Source of the DNA: Streptomyces stelliscabiei
GTDB lineage: Bacteria > Actinomycetota > Actinomycetes > Streptomycetales > Streptomycetaceae
DNA: 64,000 bases
Assembly: GCF_014873495.1 (NCBI RefSeq)
Contig: NZ_JADBGF010000001.1
Coordinates: forward strand, 930,001 to 994,000
Reading direction: 5' to 3'
Shown here: in pieces, positions 26,826 to 35,251 of the stretch
How positions within the stretch are numbered: position 1 is the stretch's first letter
Layout of the letters: every line of letters begins with the position of its first letter
Program-made: the position numbers and the translations under genes
Notes under the pieces: generated by a model
The model's database searches: none
The model's input: only the letters and a program-made list of their open reading frames with translations
Told to the model about the DNA's origin: nothing

Positions 26826-27635
26826 CTAAGCCTTGTGGGCCACTCCCCCGTACACGTCCGTCGGCTCCGGGTTCGTGCCCGGCTCCGGACGCCACAGCGG
26901 GCAGGACACGATGCCGGGCTCCAGCAGCTCCAGGCCCTCGTAGTACGCGTGCAGCTGGCGGGGGCTGCGCAGCACGTAGGGGACGGCGCCGGTGTCGTCG
27001 TAACCGTCCTGGGCACGCTTGAGTTCGGCGTCGGTGTCCGTGCTGTCGTAGTGGACGAAGTAGCTCCCCGACGGGAGGGCGGCCTGCAGGCGGCGGACGA
27101 TGTCCTGTGCCTGCTCGTAGTCCTGGATGTGGCCGAGGATGCCCATCAGCATCAGGGCGACCGGCCTGTCGAAGTCGAGGACCTTCCCGGCGGCTTCGAG
27201 GATGGTGTCCGGGTCGCGCAGGTCGGCGTCGACGTAGTCGGTGACGCCTTCCGGGGTGCTGGTGAGCAGGGCCTGCGCGTGCCGCAGCACCAGGGGGTCG
27301 TTGTCGACGTAGACGATGCGGGACTCCGGGGCGACCTTCTGGGCGACCTGGTGGGTGTTGTCGTACGTCGGAAGGCCGGTGCCGATGTCCAGGAACTGAC
27401 GGATGCCGCGCTCCCGGGCCACGAAGGTGACCGTGCGGATGAGGTACACGCGGGAGGCGCGCGCCATCGTCTCGATGTTGGGGGCGATCTCGCGGTAGGC
27501 GTCGCCCGCCTCGCGGTCGACCTCGTAGTTGTCCTTGCCTCCCATCCAGTAGTTCCAGATGCGGGCCGAGTGCGGCACCGTGGTGTCGATCTTCGACAGG
27601 GCTTCCTGGTCGGGAGTGGGGTGGCCGTCTGCCAT
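26826..27635 (-). CDS. DUF574-family SAM-dependent methyltransferase
   Basis: A 269-residue methyltransferase of the large Streptomyces family PF04672. The typical start is PHSARIWNYWMGGKDNYEVDREAGD. The SAM-binding motif I is FLDIGTGLPTYDN, and RIVYVDNDPLVLRHAQALL is the second strand. These proteins are abundant in Streptomyces, and their substrates are mostly unknown. The ATG follows a weak GGAG. The gene stands alone, and the degenerate P-loop gene upstream ends 34 bp before it on the same strand. Confidence 0.88.
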   Translation of the reverse strand: MADGHPTPDQEALSKIDTTVPHSARIWNYWMGGKDNYEVDREAGDAYREIAPNIETMARASRVYLIRTVTFVARERGIRQFLDIGTGLPTYDNTHQVAQKVAPESRIVYVDNDPLVLRHAQALLTSTPEGVTDYVDADLRDPDTILEAAGKVLDFDRPVALMLMGILGHIQDYEQAQDIVRRLQAALPSGSYFVHYDSTDTDAELKRAQDGYDDTGAVPYVLRSPRQLHAYYEGLELLEPGIVSCPLWRPEPGTNPEPTDVYGGVAHKA

Positions 27636-27669
27636 GGGTACTCTCCTGCCTCACATCGCGTGGTCGTCG

Positions 27670-28224
27670 CTAACCTATCGTCAACTGTCCTGCGTTTTGC
27701 CAGAGTTGGGGCGGACGAGCAACGGGGGCACGGATGGGGCCGACCGGCTCGCCGACGTCGAGGGTGACCACGGGTACGTGCTGGGCGAGGGTGCGGAAGA
27801 CCCGGGTGTAGGCGGTTGCCGCCTCCGTGGCCTCGGACGTGGTCAGGTGGAGCATGGCCCCGTCGCGTTCGGCCACGGCGTCGGCGAGGTCCAGTGCCTG
27901 GATCCAGGTCACCCGGGAGCGGCCCCGGCGCAGTGGTCCGTGCACGAGTTCCGCGATGAGGTGCCCGTCGACGGCCAGCCGGCCGGGTCCGTCGAGGAGT
28001 TCGCGGTAGGGCAGGGCCGGGTCCAGGTGGTGCAGGGCGGGCGGCATGCGTCGGACCTCGAAGCCGAGGTCCGCCAAGCCGCCGAGGAGACGGTCACGGC
28101 CGGGCCCGTCGTGCCCCTCGACGATCAGGGTCCGGTACCGGGTGAGCACGGGCGGCGGGATCATCCCGAGTTCCTCGGGAGCGGCCGGCCGGGCTCGGCC
28201 CGGAACACGCGACGGCACGACCAT
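27670..28224 (-). CDS. Degenerate thymidylate kinase-like P-loop protein
   Basis: A 184-residue protein. The segment LIVEGHDGPGRDRLLGGLADLGFEV lines up with the P-loop of thymidylate kinases (xxxEGxDGxGKST), but Lys-Ser is replaced by Arg-Asp. Further on, AVDGHLIAELVHGPLRRGRS resembles the family's DRY/LID neighbourhood, and the C-terminal half (MLHLTTS, FRTLAQHVPVVTLDVGE) fits the fold. It probably does not hydrolyse ATP normally. ATG 28224 follows GAAGGGAGCGGC. The alternative ATG 28164 (MIPPPVLTRYRT) with GAGG is nearly as good. Function is unknown. Confidence 0.6.
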   Translation of the reverse strand: MVVPSRVPGRARPAAPEELGMIPPPVLTRYRTLIVEGHDGPGRDRLLGGLADLGFEVRRMPPALHHLDPALPYRELLDGPGRLAVDGHLIAELVHGPLRRGRSRVTWIQALDLADAVAERDGAMLHLTTSEATEAATAYTRVFRTLAQHVPVVTLDVGEPVGPIRAPVARPPQLWQNAGQLTIG

Positions 28225-28380
28225 GCCGCTCCCTTCGGGTGGTGGGCCACGGGCGCCGGCCCGACGGTCCGTGCACGGCCTGGAGGAGCACCCAGTCTGA
28301 CCACGGCCGGCGGACGAGGGGAGTGTGCGCACCGGGTGTCCGGTTGTGCGCGCGTAGTGACCCGCCGTGTGGGCGGGTGG

Positions 28381-28632
28381 TCAGGCGATGAGGAAGTCCG
28401 CCTCGCCGGCCTTGGCGCCGTTCAGGAACGCCACCATCTCCTCCCGGGAGTAGACGAGGGCGGGGCCGTCCGGGTCGGTGGACTGGCGGAAGGCCACGCG
28501 GCCGTCGGCCAGGCGCTTGGCCTCGACGCAGGAACCGCCGTTCGTGCCGCTCCAGGGCTTGCGCCAGCCCTCGGCGCCGAGTTCGGGAGCGGGCATGCCG
28601 CTGTGGACGGGGCTGTCGGGTGTCCTTGCCAT
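28381..28632 (-). CDS. DUF397-family protein
   Basis: An 83-residue protein of the DUF397 family: GWRKPWSGTNGGSCVEAKRLADGRVAFRQSTDPDGPALVYSREEMVAFLNGAKAGEADFL. In Streptomyces these small proteins are almost always encoded next to a DUF5753 HTH regulator and are thought to act with it, as in WhiJ-type and BldB-related systems. The ATG follows AAGGAG and begins 2 nt after the upstream regulator stops, so the pair is one operon. Confidence 0.9.
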   Translation of the reverse strand: MARTPDSPVHSGMPAPELGAEGWRKPWSGTNGGSCVEAKRLADGRVAFRQSTDPDGPALVYSREEMVAFLNGAKAGEADFLIA

Positions 28633-28634
28633 GG

Positions 28635-29510
28635 TCACAACTCCTTGCGTAGTGCCGCCAGGATGTCCCTGGTACGAGCGACCGGTTCCGCCTGCACGGA
28701 CATCCGGTCCAGTACCTCCAGATAGGTCACGACGTCCGCGGGCTGGTCGACGTACTGGGCGCCCGCGAGGCCCTCGGTGTAGACGATGTCGGGGAGTTCG
28801 GAGAAGCCGAAGCGGAAGTAGTGGAAGGGGCCGTACGCCCCGGGGTGGGGTCCGGCCGCGAACCGCATGATCTGGATCCTGACCTTGGGCCGGTCCGTCG
28901 CCTCGGCGAGCCGGTCGATCTGGGCCCGCATCACCTCGGGGCCGCCCACCGGCCGGCGCAGCACGGTCTCGTCGAGGATGGCCCAGACGGCCGGCGCCTC
29001 GGGTTTGGCCAGCAGGTCCTGACGTCGCAGACGCAGGGCGACCCGGCGGTCGACGTCCTCGGGGGCCGCGTTCGGGAAGCCGACCCGCATCAGCGCGGCG
29101 GCGTAGTCGTGGGTCTGCAACAGACCCGGTACGTACTGGGGTTCGTAGAGCCGGATGACGGCGGCTTCGCTCTCCAGGCTCACGTACGCGCTGAACCACT
29201 CGGGCAGCACATCACGGAACTTGTGCCACCAGCCCGGCTGGTTGGCCTCGCGGGCGAGGGCGAGGAAGTCCTCGATCTCGCCGCCGGAGACCCCGTAGGT
29301 GCGCAGCAGCTCCTTCACGTAGGGGATGCGGAGACCGACCTCGGCCTTCTCCATACGGCGGACCGTCAGCGCGGTGACCTCGATGGCGCGGGCGGCGTCG
29401 TCGAAGGAGACACCGGCCTGCTCCCGCAGTTGGCGGAGCCGTTTACCGAGGACCATGCGCAGGACCGTGGGCGCCGCGGGAGCGCTCCCTCCGACGCGGG
29501 TCTCACTCAC
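28635..29510 (-). CDS. XRE-family regulator with DUF5753 domain
   Basis: A 291-residue regulator with an N-terminal helix-turn-helix (about 18-75: LGKRLRQLREQAGVSFDDAARAIEVTALTVRRMEKAEVG) and a C-terminal DUF5753 domain (about 100-285: GWWHKFRDVLPEWFSAYVSLESEAAVIRLYEPQYVPGLLQT). It is the typical partner of the DUF397 protein encoded right after it, and such pairs often affect development and antibiotic production. GTG 29510 is preferred over TTG 29516, because GGGAGG lies 6 nt upstream of it. Confidence 0.88.
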   Translation of the reverse strand: MSETRVGGSAPAAPTVLRMVLGKRLRQLREQAGVSFDDAARAIEVTALTVRRMEKAEVGLRIPYVKELLRTYGVSGGEIEDFLALAREANQPGWWHKFRDVLPEWFSAYVSLESEAAVIRLYEPQYVPGLLQTHDYAAALMRVGFPNAAPEDVDRRVALRLRRQDLLAKPEAPAVWAILDETVLRRPVGGPEVMRAQIDRLAEATDRPKVRIQIMRFAAGPHPGAYGPFHYFRFGFSELPDIVYTEGLAGAQYVDQPADVVTYLEVLDRMSVQAEPVARTRDILAALRKEL

Positions 29511-29759
29511 GTGCAACCTCCCGGGGCGGGATCCACAGCGTGCAGTGTGCCATGCGATCCATTGACACCGACAGGTCTTCGCGGTTCATTCTGAAATTAT
29601 CAGAACGCAGGTTGCGGGCCGCGTCGTTCGGCCACCATAGTGACCGAGTGACCTGCCGCACATCACCGGCAGCGTCCTCGAACTCCTCCGGCCCGCCCAG
29701 GAGTTGGCGCCACGGCGGGCAGGGGTCAAGCCGCGCGCCGACACGATGCGACAACCTGG

Positions 29760-31181
29760 ATGGCCGCCGTGACGAACGGATTACAGGGATTACCGAGGAA
29801 CCCGGCCAAGGGAACCGGTGGGCCCAACAAGCCACTGGCGGCAGCGCTGAAGGAGGCCGGCTGCTCGTACGCCTCCCTCGCCCTGCGGGTCAACGACCTG
29901 GGCCGCTGCCAGGGCGCGGACACCAACTACGACAAGGCCTCCGTCACCCGCTGGCTCCAGGGCCAGCAACCACGGGGCAACACACCGGAGTTGATCGCCG
30001 CGGTTCTCGGTGAACGGCTGGGCCGCGCGCTCACTCCGGCCGACCTCGGTTTCCCGCTCGACCGCGGGCGACCGGTGACGGGGCGGGCGCTGATGTACGT
30101 CGAGAACGTGGCGGAGACCCTGCACACCCTGGCGGAGCTGGGCTCCACCGACATCTCCCGGCGCAGCCTGCTCGGTTCGGTGCCCTTCGTGCCGGGCGCG
30201 CTGACGAACCCACAACGGGCCTGGCTGCTGTGGCTGGTGGAGAGCCAGGACGCGCCGAAACTCGCTCCGGTGTCGGGCGGCGGGCCGGTGGAGCAGGTCC
30301 ACGCGATGCTCCGCATGTTCGACGAGATGGACAACCACTACGGCGGCGGCGGTATCCGCACGAGCATCGTGCAGTACCTCACCACCGAGGTCGTCCCGCT
30401 GCTCCAGCAGCGCGGCACTCCCCCGCACCACCGGCGCGAGCTGTTCGCCGCCGCCGCCCGGCTCGCGGCCATGGCGGGCTGGAGCTCCTACGACGCCGGC
30501 GAGTACGGCCTGGCCCAGCGGTACATGACGCAGGGCCTCAGGCTCTGCGCGGAGGGCCGCGACCACGTACTGGGCGGCCAGATCCTGGCCGGGCTGTCTC
30601 ATCTGGCGACCAGCCTCGGCCGCCCCGACGAGGGTGTGGCCCTGGCCCGGGCCGGGGTGGCCACCGCCAGGGACTCGGGCAGCCCCCTCGGTCTGATGCG
30701 CCTGCACGCCATGTCCGCGCGCGGCCACGCGGCACTGGGCCGCCCCCGTGAGACGGCCGAGGCGTTGCGCGCCGCCGAGAAGCAGCTCGACGCGAGCCGG
30801 GGCGCCGGCCAGGAGTCGCCCTGGGTGCGGTTCCTCGACCACCACTACCTCCAGGCCGAGTCCGCCCTCTGCTTTCGCGATCTGGGTCTCGCCGCGCAGG
30901 CCGAGCACACGGCGGGCGAGTCGGTGCGCGCGCACGCCGACCGCCGCCGCCGCCAGGCCATCAGCCGGTCCGTCCTCGCGACGGCCCACCTCCAGCAGAA
31001 CCGTCTGGACGAGGCGATCGCCACGGCCACCGTCGCGCTCGACGCGCTCAGCGGTGTGCACAGCGAACGGTCCATCCAGGCCCTGCGCGACTTCCGCGGC
31101 CGGCTGACGTCCCGCCGCGACGAGCCCCTCGTACAGGACTTCGAACGCCGGTCGCGGGTGGTGCTGGGGGCGGCCGCCTGA
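29760..31181 (+). CDS. HTH-TPR regulator of the Streptomyces differentiation type
   Basis: A 473-residue protein. The N-terminus (GGPNKPLAAALKEAGCSYASLALRVNDLG and TRWLQGQQPRGNTPELIAAVLGERLGRALTPADLGF) is the XRE-like domain seen in NsdA-type regulators. The rest is helical repeats of TPR kind (AEYGLAQRYMTQGLRLCAEG, GLSHLATSLGRPDEGVALARAGV, RGHAALGRPRETAEALRAAEK). NsdA-like proteins influence sporulation and antibiotic production, and the target here is unknown. ATG 29760 is used. GTG 29769 with GGATGG upstream is also possible. Confidence 0.75.
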   Translation: MAAVTNGLQGLPRNPAKGTGGPNKPLAAALKEAGCSYASLALRVNDLGRCQGADTNYDKASVTRWLQGQQPRGNTPELIAAVLGERLGRALTPADLGFPLDRGRPVTGRALMYVENVAETLHTLAELGSTDISRRSLLGSVPFVPGALTNPQRAWLLWLVESQDAPKLAPVSGGGPVEQVHAMLRMFDEMDNHYGGGGIRTSIVQYLTTEVVPLLQQRGTPPHHRRELFAAAARLAAMAGWSSYDAGEYGLAQRYMTQGLRLCAEGRDHVLGGQILAGLSHLATSLGRPDEGVALARAGVATARDSGSPLGLMRLHAMSARGHAALGRPRETAEALRAAEKQLDASRGAGQESPWVRFLDHHYLQAESALCFRDLGLAAQAEHTAGESVRAHADRRRRQAISRSVLATAHLQQNRLDEAIATATVALDALSGVHSERSIQALRDFRGRLTSRRDEPLVQDFERRSRVVLGAAA

Positions 31182-31193
31182 GGGCTGCGCGGT

Positions 31194-32096
31194 TCAGTAG
31201 CCGTCCGGCGAGGGCGCGTTCTGGGCCCGGTCCACGGGCAGGTGGGCGCCGGAGACACCTGTCGCCCAGTCGGAGAGCAGGAACACCACCGTGCGCGCCA
31301 CCTCGTGCGGAGTGACGGGGGCACCGGACGGCAGCTCCGCTCCGGCGAAGTTCTCGTACGCCGGTGGATCTTCGCGGCGCATACGGTCCCAGCGGCGGCC
31401 GGGGATCAGCATCGAACCCGGTGACACGGCGTTGACGCGGATACGGTCCGGACCCAGCTCGCGGGCCAGGGAGGCGGCCAGATGGATGAGGGCACTCTTC
31501 GCCGCCCCGTACTGCGCGGGTGGTCCCGGTTTCCAGCCCGAGATCGAGCCGACCAGCACGACCGAGCCGCCGTCGGCCGCGCGCAGAAACGGCAGCGCGG
31601 CCCGGACGAGACGGGCGGTGTGTCCGACGTTCAGTTCCCAGGTGGCCGCCCAGTCGGCACCGTCCGCCTGCTCGAAGGTGCCGCCGCGCGAACCGCCGAC
31701 GCAGGCGACGACGCCGTCGAATCCGGCGGGCCCGGCGGGTCCGGCCGGTCCATCGGGTGCGGCAGGCCCGGCGCATCCCGCGGGCCCAGCGGCGACGAAA
31801 CGTTTCGCCGCAGTCGTCACGAAGTCCTCCAGCCGTCCGGGCTCGGTGACGTCGAGCCGGTCGGTGAACAGCCGGTCTCGCTGCGCCCCCGCCAAGGAGC
31901 CCTCCAGCGCCGTCAGCCCCACCCGCTCGCGCGCGCAGGTGGCGACCTGCGCGCCCTCGGCGAGCAGCAGGCGTACGACGCTCTCGCCCAGCCCCCGGGT
32001 ACCCCCGGTGACCAGCACCCTCTTGCCGCGCATGCCGGGCCAGCCGGCGGGGACGTCCCGCTCACGAAGGGGCGGGTTCTCGTCGACGTTCACCAT
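31194..32096 (-). CDS. SDR oxidoreductase with collagen-like insert
   Basis: A 300-residue short-chain dehydrogenase/reductase. The cofactor motif is VTGGTRGLG (about 29-37). The catalytic residues are Ser in LVGSISG (about 184) and Tyr-Lys in AQYGAAK (about 196 and 200). Between the second helix and the strand GVVACVGG, where relatives have only a few residues, lies a stretch rich in Gly-Pro-Ala (about 102-125, AAGPAGCAGPAAPDGPAGP...). The substrate is unknown. The ATG lies close to a TATAGG that may be a -10 box, which suggests a short leader. The gene is convergent with the HTH-TPR gene. Confidence 0.82.
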   Translation of the reverse strand: MVNVDENPPLRERDVPAGWPGMRGKRVLVTGGTRGLGESVVRLLLAEGAQVATCARERVGLTALEGSLAGAQRDRLFTDRLDVTEPGRLEDFVTTAAKRFVAAGPAGCAGPAAPDGPAGPAGPAGFDGVVACVGGSRGGTFEQADGADWAATWELNVGHTARLVRAALPFLRAADGGSVVLVGSISGWKPGPPAQYGAAKSALIHLAASLARELGPDRIRVNAVSPGSMLIPGRRWDRMRREDPPAYENFAGAELPSGAPVTPHEVARTVVFLLSDWATGVSGAHLPVDRAQNAPSPDGY

Positions 32097-32173
32097 GGTC
32101 GGGAACCTATACAGCGCGCGCCACTACCCGCCCGCACCTGCACAACCCCTCCACCACCTGGCGTTTCGTGCGC

Positions 32174-32204
32174 CCGGTGCTGTTGTCTGCGACAACAGCA
32201 CCGG
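32174..32204. repeat. 31-bp inverted repeat with 14-bp perfect arms
   Basis: CCGGTGCTGTTGTC and its exact complement are separated by TGC. It lies in the gap between the SDR start and a small ORF with a good ribosome site, so it could be an operator or an attenuator-like hairpin. No T-run follows. Confidence 0.5.
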
Positions 32205-32255
32205 CGGCCCGCCACGCCGGTCGACCCCGCCACCATGAGGACACGGAGGAACCCG

Positions 32256-32387
32256 ATGACGGCAGTCAGGGTCGGCGCGCCCCGCCGACGGATCCCTGCC
32301 GCGACAGCGCACGGCCCCCGGCGGAGCGCCCACGAGGCTCCGTACGGCGGGGCAGGCCGCCCCCGGGGCGCGGTGAGGCTGCCGTGA
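32256..32387 (+). CDS. Possible small basic protein (43 aa)
   Basis: ATG 32256 is preceded by GGAGGAACCCG, one of the best ribosome sites in this region. The product, starting MTAVRVGAPRRRIPAATAHG, is Arg/Ala/Pro-rich and has no recognised family. It lies downstream of the 31-bp inverted repeat and just before the DUF6624 gene. It could be a real small protein, a leader peptide or chance. Confidence 0.3.
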   Translation: MTAVRVGAPRRRIPAATAHGPRRSAHEAPYGGAGRPRGAVRLP

Positions 32388-32430
32388 TCCCGCGCGAGGA
32401 GCGGCTCTCGCACGCCGTCCGGGAGCCGAG

Positions 32431-33000
32431 GTGAGGGGCGCCCCGGCCATGGAGAACTCGACGGAACCGACGCCCGGGACGGCACCACCGCGTCGCGGGG
32501 TGGTCGCGGCCGAACTGGTGCGCAGGGCCGAGTACGAGCGGCGACTGGCCCACGAGGCCCGGTCCGCGCCCACCGCGCGGGCCCGGGACCGTATCGCCGA
32601 GTGCCGGGCCGGCAACGGGGACGCCCTCCGCGCGATCGTCGCCCGCCACGGCTGGCCCACGGCCGAGTCGGTCGGCGAAAGCGCCTCGACGGCGGCCCTG
32701 ATGCTCCTCCTGAACTCCCCCGACCTCGGCTTCCAGCTCACCTGCCGCGATCTGATCGCCGAGGCGGTCGCGGACGGCAGCTGTCCCGCCGTGCACCACG
32801 CCTATATCGCCGACCACTGTGCCGTGGCCCTGAGCCAGCCCCAGTTCTACGGCACCCGGATCGACCCCGGCACCCTCTTCCCGTATCCCATCCGCCACCC
32901 CGAGACGGTCGACGAACGCCGTCACGACGTGGGCCTCGGCCCGCTGACCGACCATCTGCGGGCGGTGCGGTGCGGGCTGGGGGCGGGCGGAGGGCTGTAG
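32431..33000 (+). CDS. DUF6624-type protein
   Basis: A 189-residue protein. Its features are IVARHGWPTAESVGESASTAALMLLLNSPD, LTCRDLIAEAVADGSC, YIADHCAVALSQPQFYGTRI and the ending PETVDERRHDVGLGPLTDHL. I recognise this layout as the DUF6624 family, whose function is unknown. GTG 32431 is chosen for a GGGAG 5 nt upstream. ATG 32449 (MENSTEPTPG) would shorten the protein by 6 residues. Confidence 0.72.
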   Translation: MRGAPAMENSTEPTPGTAPPRRGVVAAELVRRAEYERRLAHEARSAPTARARDRIAECRAGNGDALRAIVARHGWPTAESVGESASTAALMLLLNSPDLGFQLTCRDLIAEAVADGSCPAVHHAYIADHCAVALSQPQFYGTRIDPGTLFPYPIRHPETVDERRHDVGLGPLTDHLRAVRCGLGAGGGL

Positions 33001-33426
33001 GCGGCGGGTGCCACGGCGGCGGAGCCTGCCGACGCGAGCGGGTGGCGATACCCCGGCCGTCCGGTGCCGAGGGAACCGTAGCGGCAACCGCCTTGCCCGG
33101 CAGGGTCATGCGATCGCCCGCGCTCCGGGATCCCGTTGGGTCGGCGCGATGTCCGAACTGCGAACCGACCGCCTGCTCCTGCGCGCCTGGCGGGAGTCCG
33201 ACCCGGCGCTCTGGGCGGCCCTGAACGCCGATCCCGAGGTGCGCGCGCACTTCCCGGTGTCCTCACGAGGGAACAGAGCGACGCGTCCGCCGCCCGCTTC
33301 CAGAGCGACCTCGACGGGCGGAGGTGGGGGTGGTGGGCGGTGGAGGTGCGCGCGACGGGCGAGTTCGTCGGCTTCGCCGGGTTGGATCCGGTGGACGAGG
33401 ACATGCCGTTCTCCGGCGTGGAGGCG

Positions 33427-33455
33427 GGCTGGCGGCTGGCGGCTGGCGGCTGGCG
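33427..33455 (+). repeat. 7-nt tandem repeat (GGCTGGC) x4
   Basis: Four copies of GGCTGGC follow each other in the GNAT pseudogene. The ancestral reading (GWRLARTPWGQGYA) needs only two. The two extra copies (14 nt), plus one extra G further on, restore the frame. Confidence 0.7.
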
Positions 33456-33525
33456 CGTACGCCCTGGGGGCCAGGGTTACGCCACCGAGGCCGGGCGGGC
33501 CGTCGTGGACTTCGGCTTCACACGC

Positions 33526-33571
<46 letters not shown>

Positions 33572-33744
33572 CGGAGATCCTCGCGGTGACCACCGCCGGC
33601 AACCTCCGCTCCCAGGCGGTGACGCGGCGTCTCGGCATGTCCCGGGACCGTCCGACGACTTCGAGGACCCGAGCGTGCCGGAGGGGCCGTTGCGACGGGG
33701 CGTGGTGTTCCGGCAGGCGGCCGGCGTCCCGTAGGACACGGGGT

Positions 33745-33775
33745 GGGTCCGGGGCGGTGGCCGCTGCCCGGACCC
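33745..33775. terminator. Terminator hairpin between the GNAT pseudogene and mraY
   Basis: Perfect 9-bp arms GGGTCCGGG / CCCGGACCC, with further pairing inside, lie between two convergent genes. Confidence 0.65.
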
Positions 33776-33789
33776 GTCGCTCGTTCCTC

Positions 33790-34857
33790 TCAGCCCGCGG
33801 CCCACGCCGCGTAGAACAGGCCGAGGCCGGCGATCACGCAGATGCCCTGGATGGTCCAGAAGCGGACCACGACCAGGACTTCGGACCAGCCCTTGAGTTC
33901 GAAGTGGTGCTGGAGCGGGGCCATCCGGAAGACCCGCCTGCCGGTCAGCTTGAACGAGCCGACCTGGATGACCACCGACAGGGTGATCAGGACGAACAGC
34001 CCGCCGAGGACGGCGAGGAGCAGTTCGGTGCGGGAGCAGATCGCGAGGCCGGCGAGGGCGCCGCCGAGGGCGAGGGACCCGGTGTCCCCCATGAATATCT
34101 TGGCCGGCGAGGTGTTCCACCACAGGAACCCGAAGCAGGCCCCCATCAGCGCGGCCGCGACGACCGCGAGGTCGAGCGGATCGCGCACCTCGATGCAGGA
34201 GGCGGGGTCGGTGAGTTCCATGGCGTTGGCGCAGGAGTTCTGGAACTGCCACAGGCCGATGAAGGTGTAGCCGCCGAAGACCATCACCGACGCCCCGGTG
34301 GCGAGGCCGTCCAGACCGTCGGTCAGGTTCACCCCGTTCGACATGGCCAGGATCATGAACAGGGCCCACACCACGAACAGCACCGGCCCGATGGTCCAGC
34401 CAAAGTCGGTGACGAACGACAGTTTCAGGGACGCCGGCGTCTGGCCCCGCTCGTCCGCGAACCGGATGGCGAGAAGGGCGAACACGATGCCCACGATCAG
34501 CTGACCGGCCATCTTCGCCCCGGCCCGCAGCCCCAGCGAACGCCGCTTCACGATCTTGATGTAGTCGTCGAGGAACCCGACCACACCCATGCCCGCCATC
34601 AGGAACAGCACCAGGAAACCGGGGTACGTCGGGCTCTCCCCGGTGATGACCTTGGTCGCGACGTAGGCGACGACCGTGGCCAGGATGAAGGCGATACCGC
34701 CCATCGTGGGGGTGCCGCGCTTGCCGGCGTGGCCGCGCGGGCCGTCGTCGCGGATGTACTGCCCATAGCCCTTCCGTGCCAGCAGCTTGATCAGCAGCGG
34801 GGTGCCGATCAGCGTCAGGAACAGGCCGATGGCCCCGGCAAACAGGATCTGGTTCAT
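33790..34857 (-). CDS. mraY: Phospho-N-acetylmuramoyl-pentapeptide-transferase, stand-alone copy
   Basis: A 355-residue polytopic membrane enzyme that makes lipid I from UDP-MurNAc-pentapeptide and undecaprenyl phosphate. Conserved MraY motifs are all present: GTPTMGG, GFLDDYIK with the two Asp, NLTDGLDGLA, FMGDTGSLALGG and PLQHHFELKGW. It looks fully active. In Streptomyces the housekeeping mraY is in the dcw cluster next to murF and murD, but here none of those genes is present. This is therefore either the only copy at an unusual place or, more likely, a second copy. The ATG overlaps the end of a small upstream ORF (ATGA). Confidence 0.93.
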   Translation of the reverse strand: MNQILFAGAIGLFLTLIGTPLLIKLLARKGYGQYIRDDGPRGHAGKRGTPTMGGIAFILATVVAYVATKVITGESPTYPGFLVLFLMAGMGVVGFLDDYIKIVKRRSLGLRAGAKMAGQLIVGIVFALLAIRFADERGQTPASLKLSFVTDFGWTIGPVLFVVWALFMILAMSNGVNLTDGLDGLATGASVMVFGGYTFIGLWQFQNSCANAMELTDPASCIEVRDPLDLAVVAAALMGACFGFLWWNTSPAKIFMGDTGSLALGGALAGLAICSRTELLLAVLGGLFVLITLSVVIQVGSFKLTGRRVFRMAPLQHHFELKGWSEVLVVVRFWTIQGICVIAGLGLFYAAWAAG

Positions 34858-34925
34858 CGGACGGCGGTCTCCCCCTCGGTCGCGCTCTGGTACGCGACGG
34901 CCTCACCGGTGTCGCTGGTTCTCAC
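34854..34925 (-). CDS. Possible 23-aa ORF coupled to mraY
   Basis: GTG 34925 follows AGGGTGGGGCCC. The reading ends with a TGA that overlaps the mraY ATG (ATGA). The peptide (MRTSDTGEAVAYQSATEGET...) has no family. It may be a leader that couples translation to mraY. Confidence 0.35.
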   Translation of the reverse strand: MRTSDTGEAVAYQSATEGETAVR

Positions 34926-34935
34926 GGGCCCCACC

Positions 34936-35097
34936 CTATGCAGACACCTGATCTTCGTACGGCGGCGGGTAGTTGACGACGAAACGGGGAGCGCCAGGCG
35001 GTCTCCGTGGTCCCCGCGGCGGCGGTTGTTCCGCTTCCCCGTGGGAGGCGGGCCGGCCCGGGGCGGGCGCCGCCGGGTCACTCGAAACGGTGCTCAC
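34936..35097 (-). CDS. Possible 53-aa Pro-rich small protein upstream of mraY
   Basis: A GTG-started reading (MSTVSSDPAAPAPGRPASHGE...) ends with the tyrosine-rich RFVVNYPPPYEDQVSA. It stops 10 nt before the coupled 23-aa ORF. The composition resembles disordered secreted or linker peptides. No family is recognised, and the ribosome site is weak. Confidence 0.25.
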   Translation of the reverse strand: MSTVSSDPAAPAPGRPASHGEAEQPPPRGPRRPPGAPRFVVNYPPPYEDQVSA

Positions 35098-35251
35098 GGC
35101 GTGAGCGGGCACGCGGGCGGCGCCCGGGGCGCTCCGGCGCGGGGCGGCCCGCCGTCCGGGCACGGACCGACCGTCCGGCATGCCCCGCGTCGCCCCCTCC
35201 CCCACCGGGCCACCGCGCCCGCCCCCGCGCGGGGCTGAGACACTGCACGTC

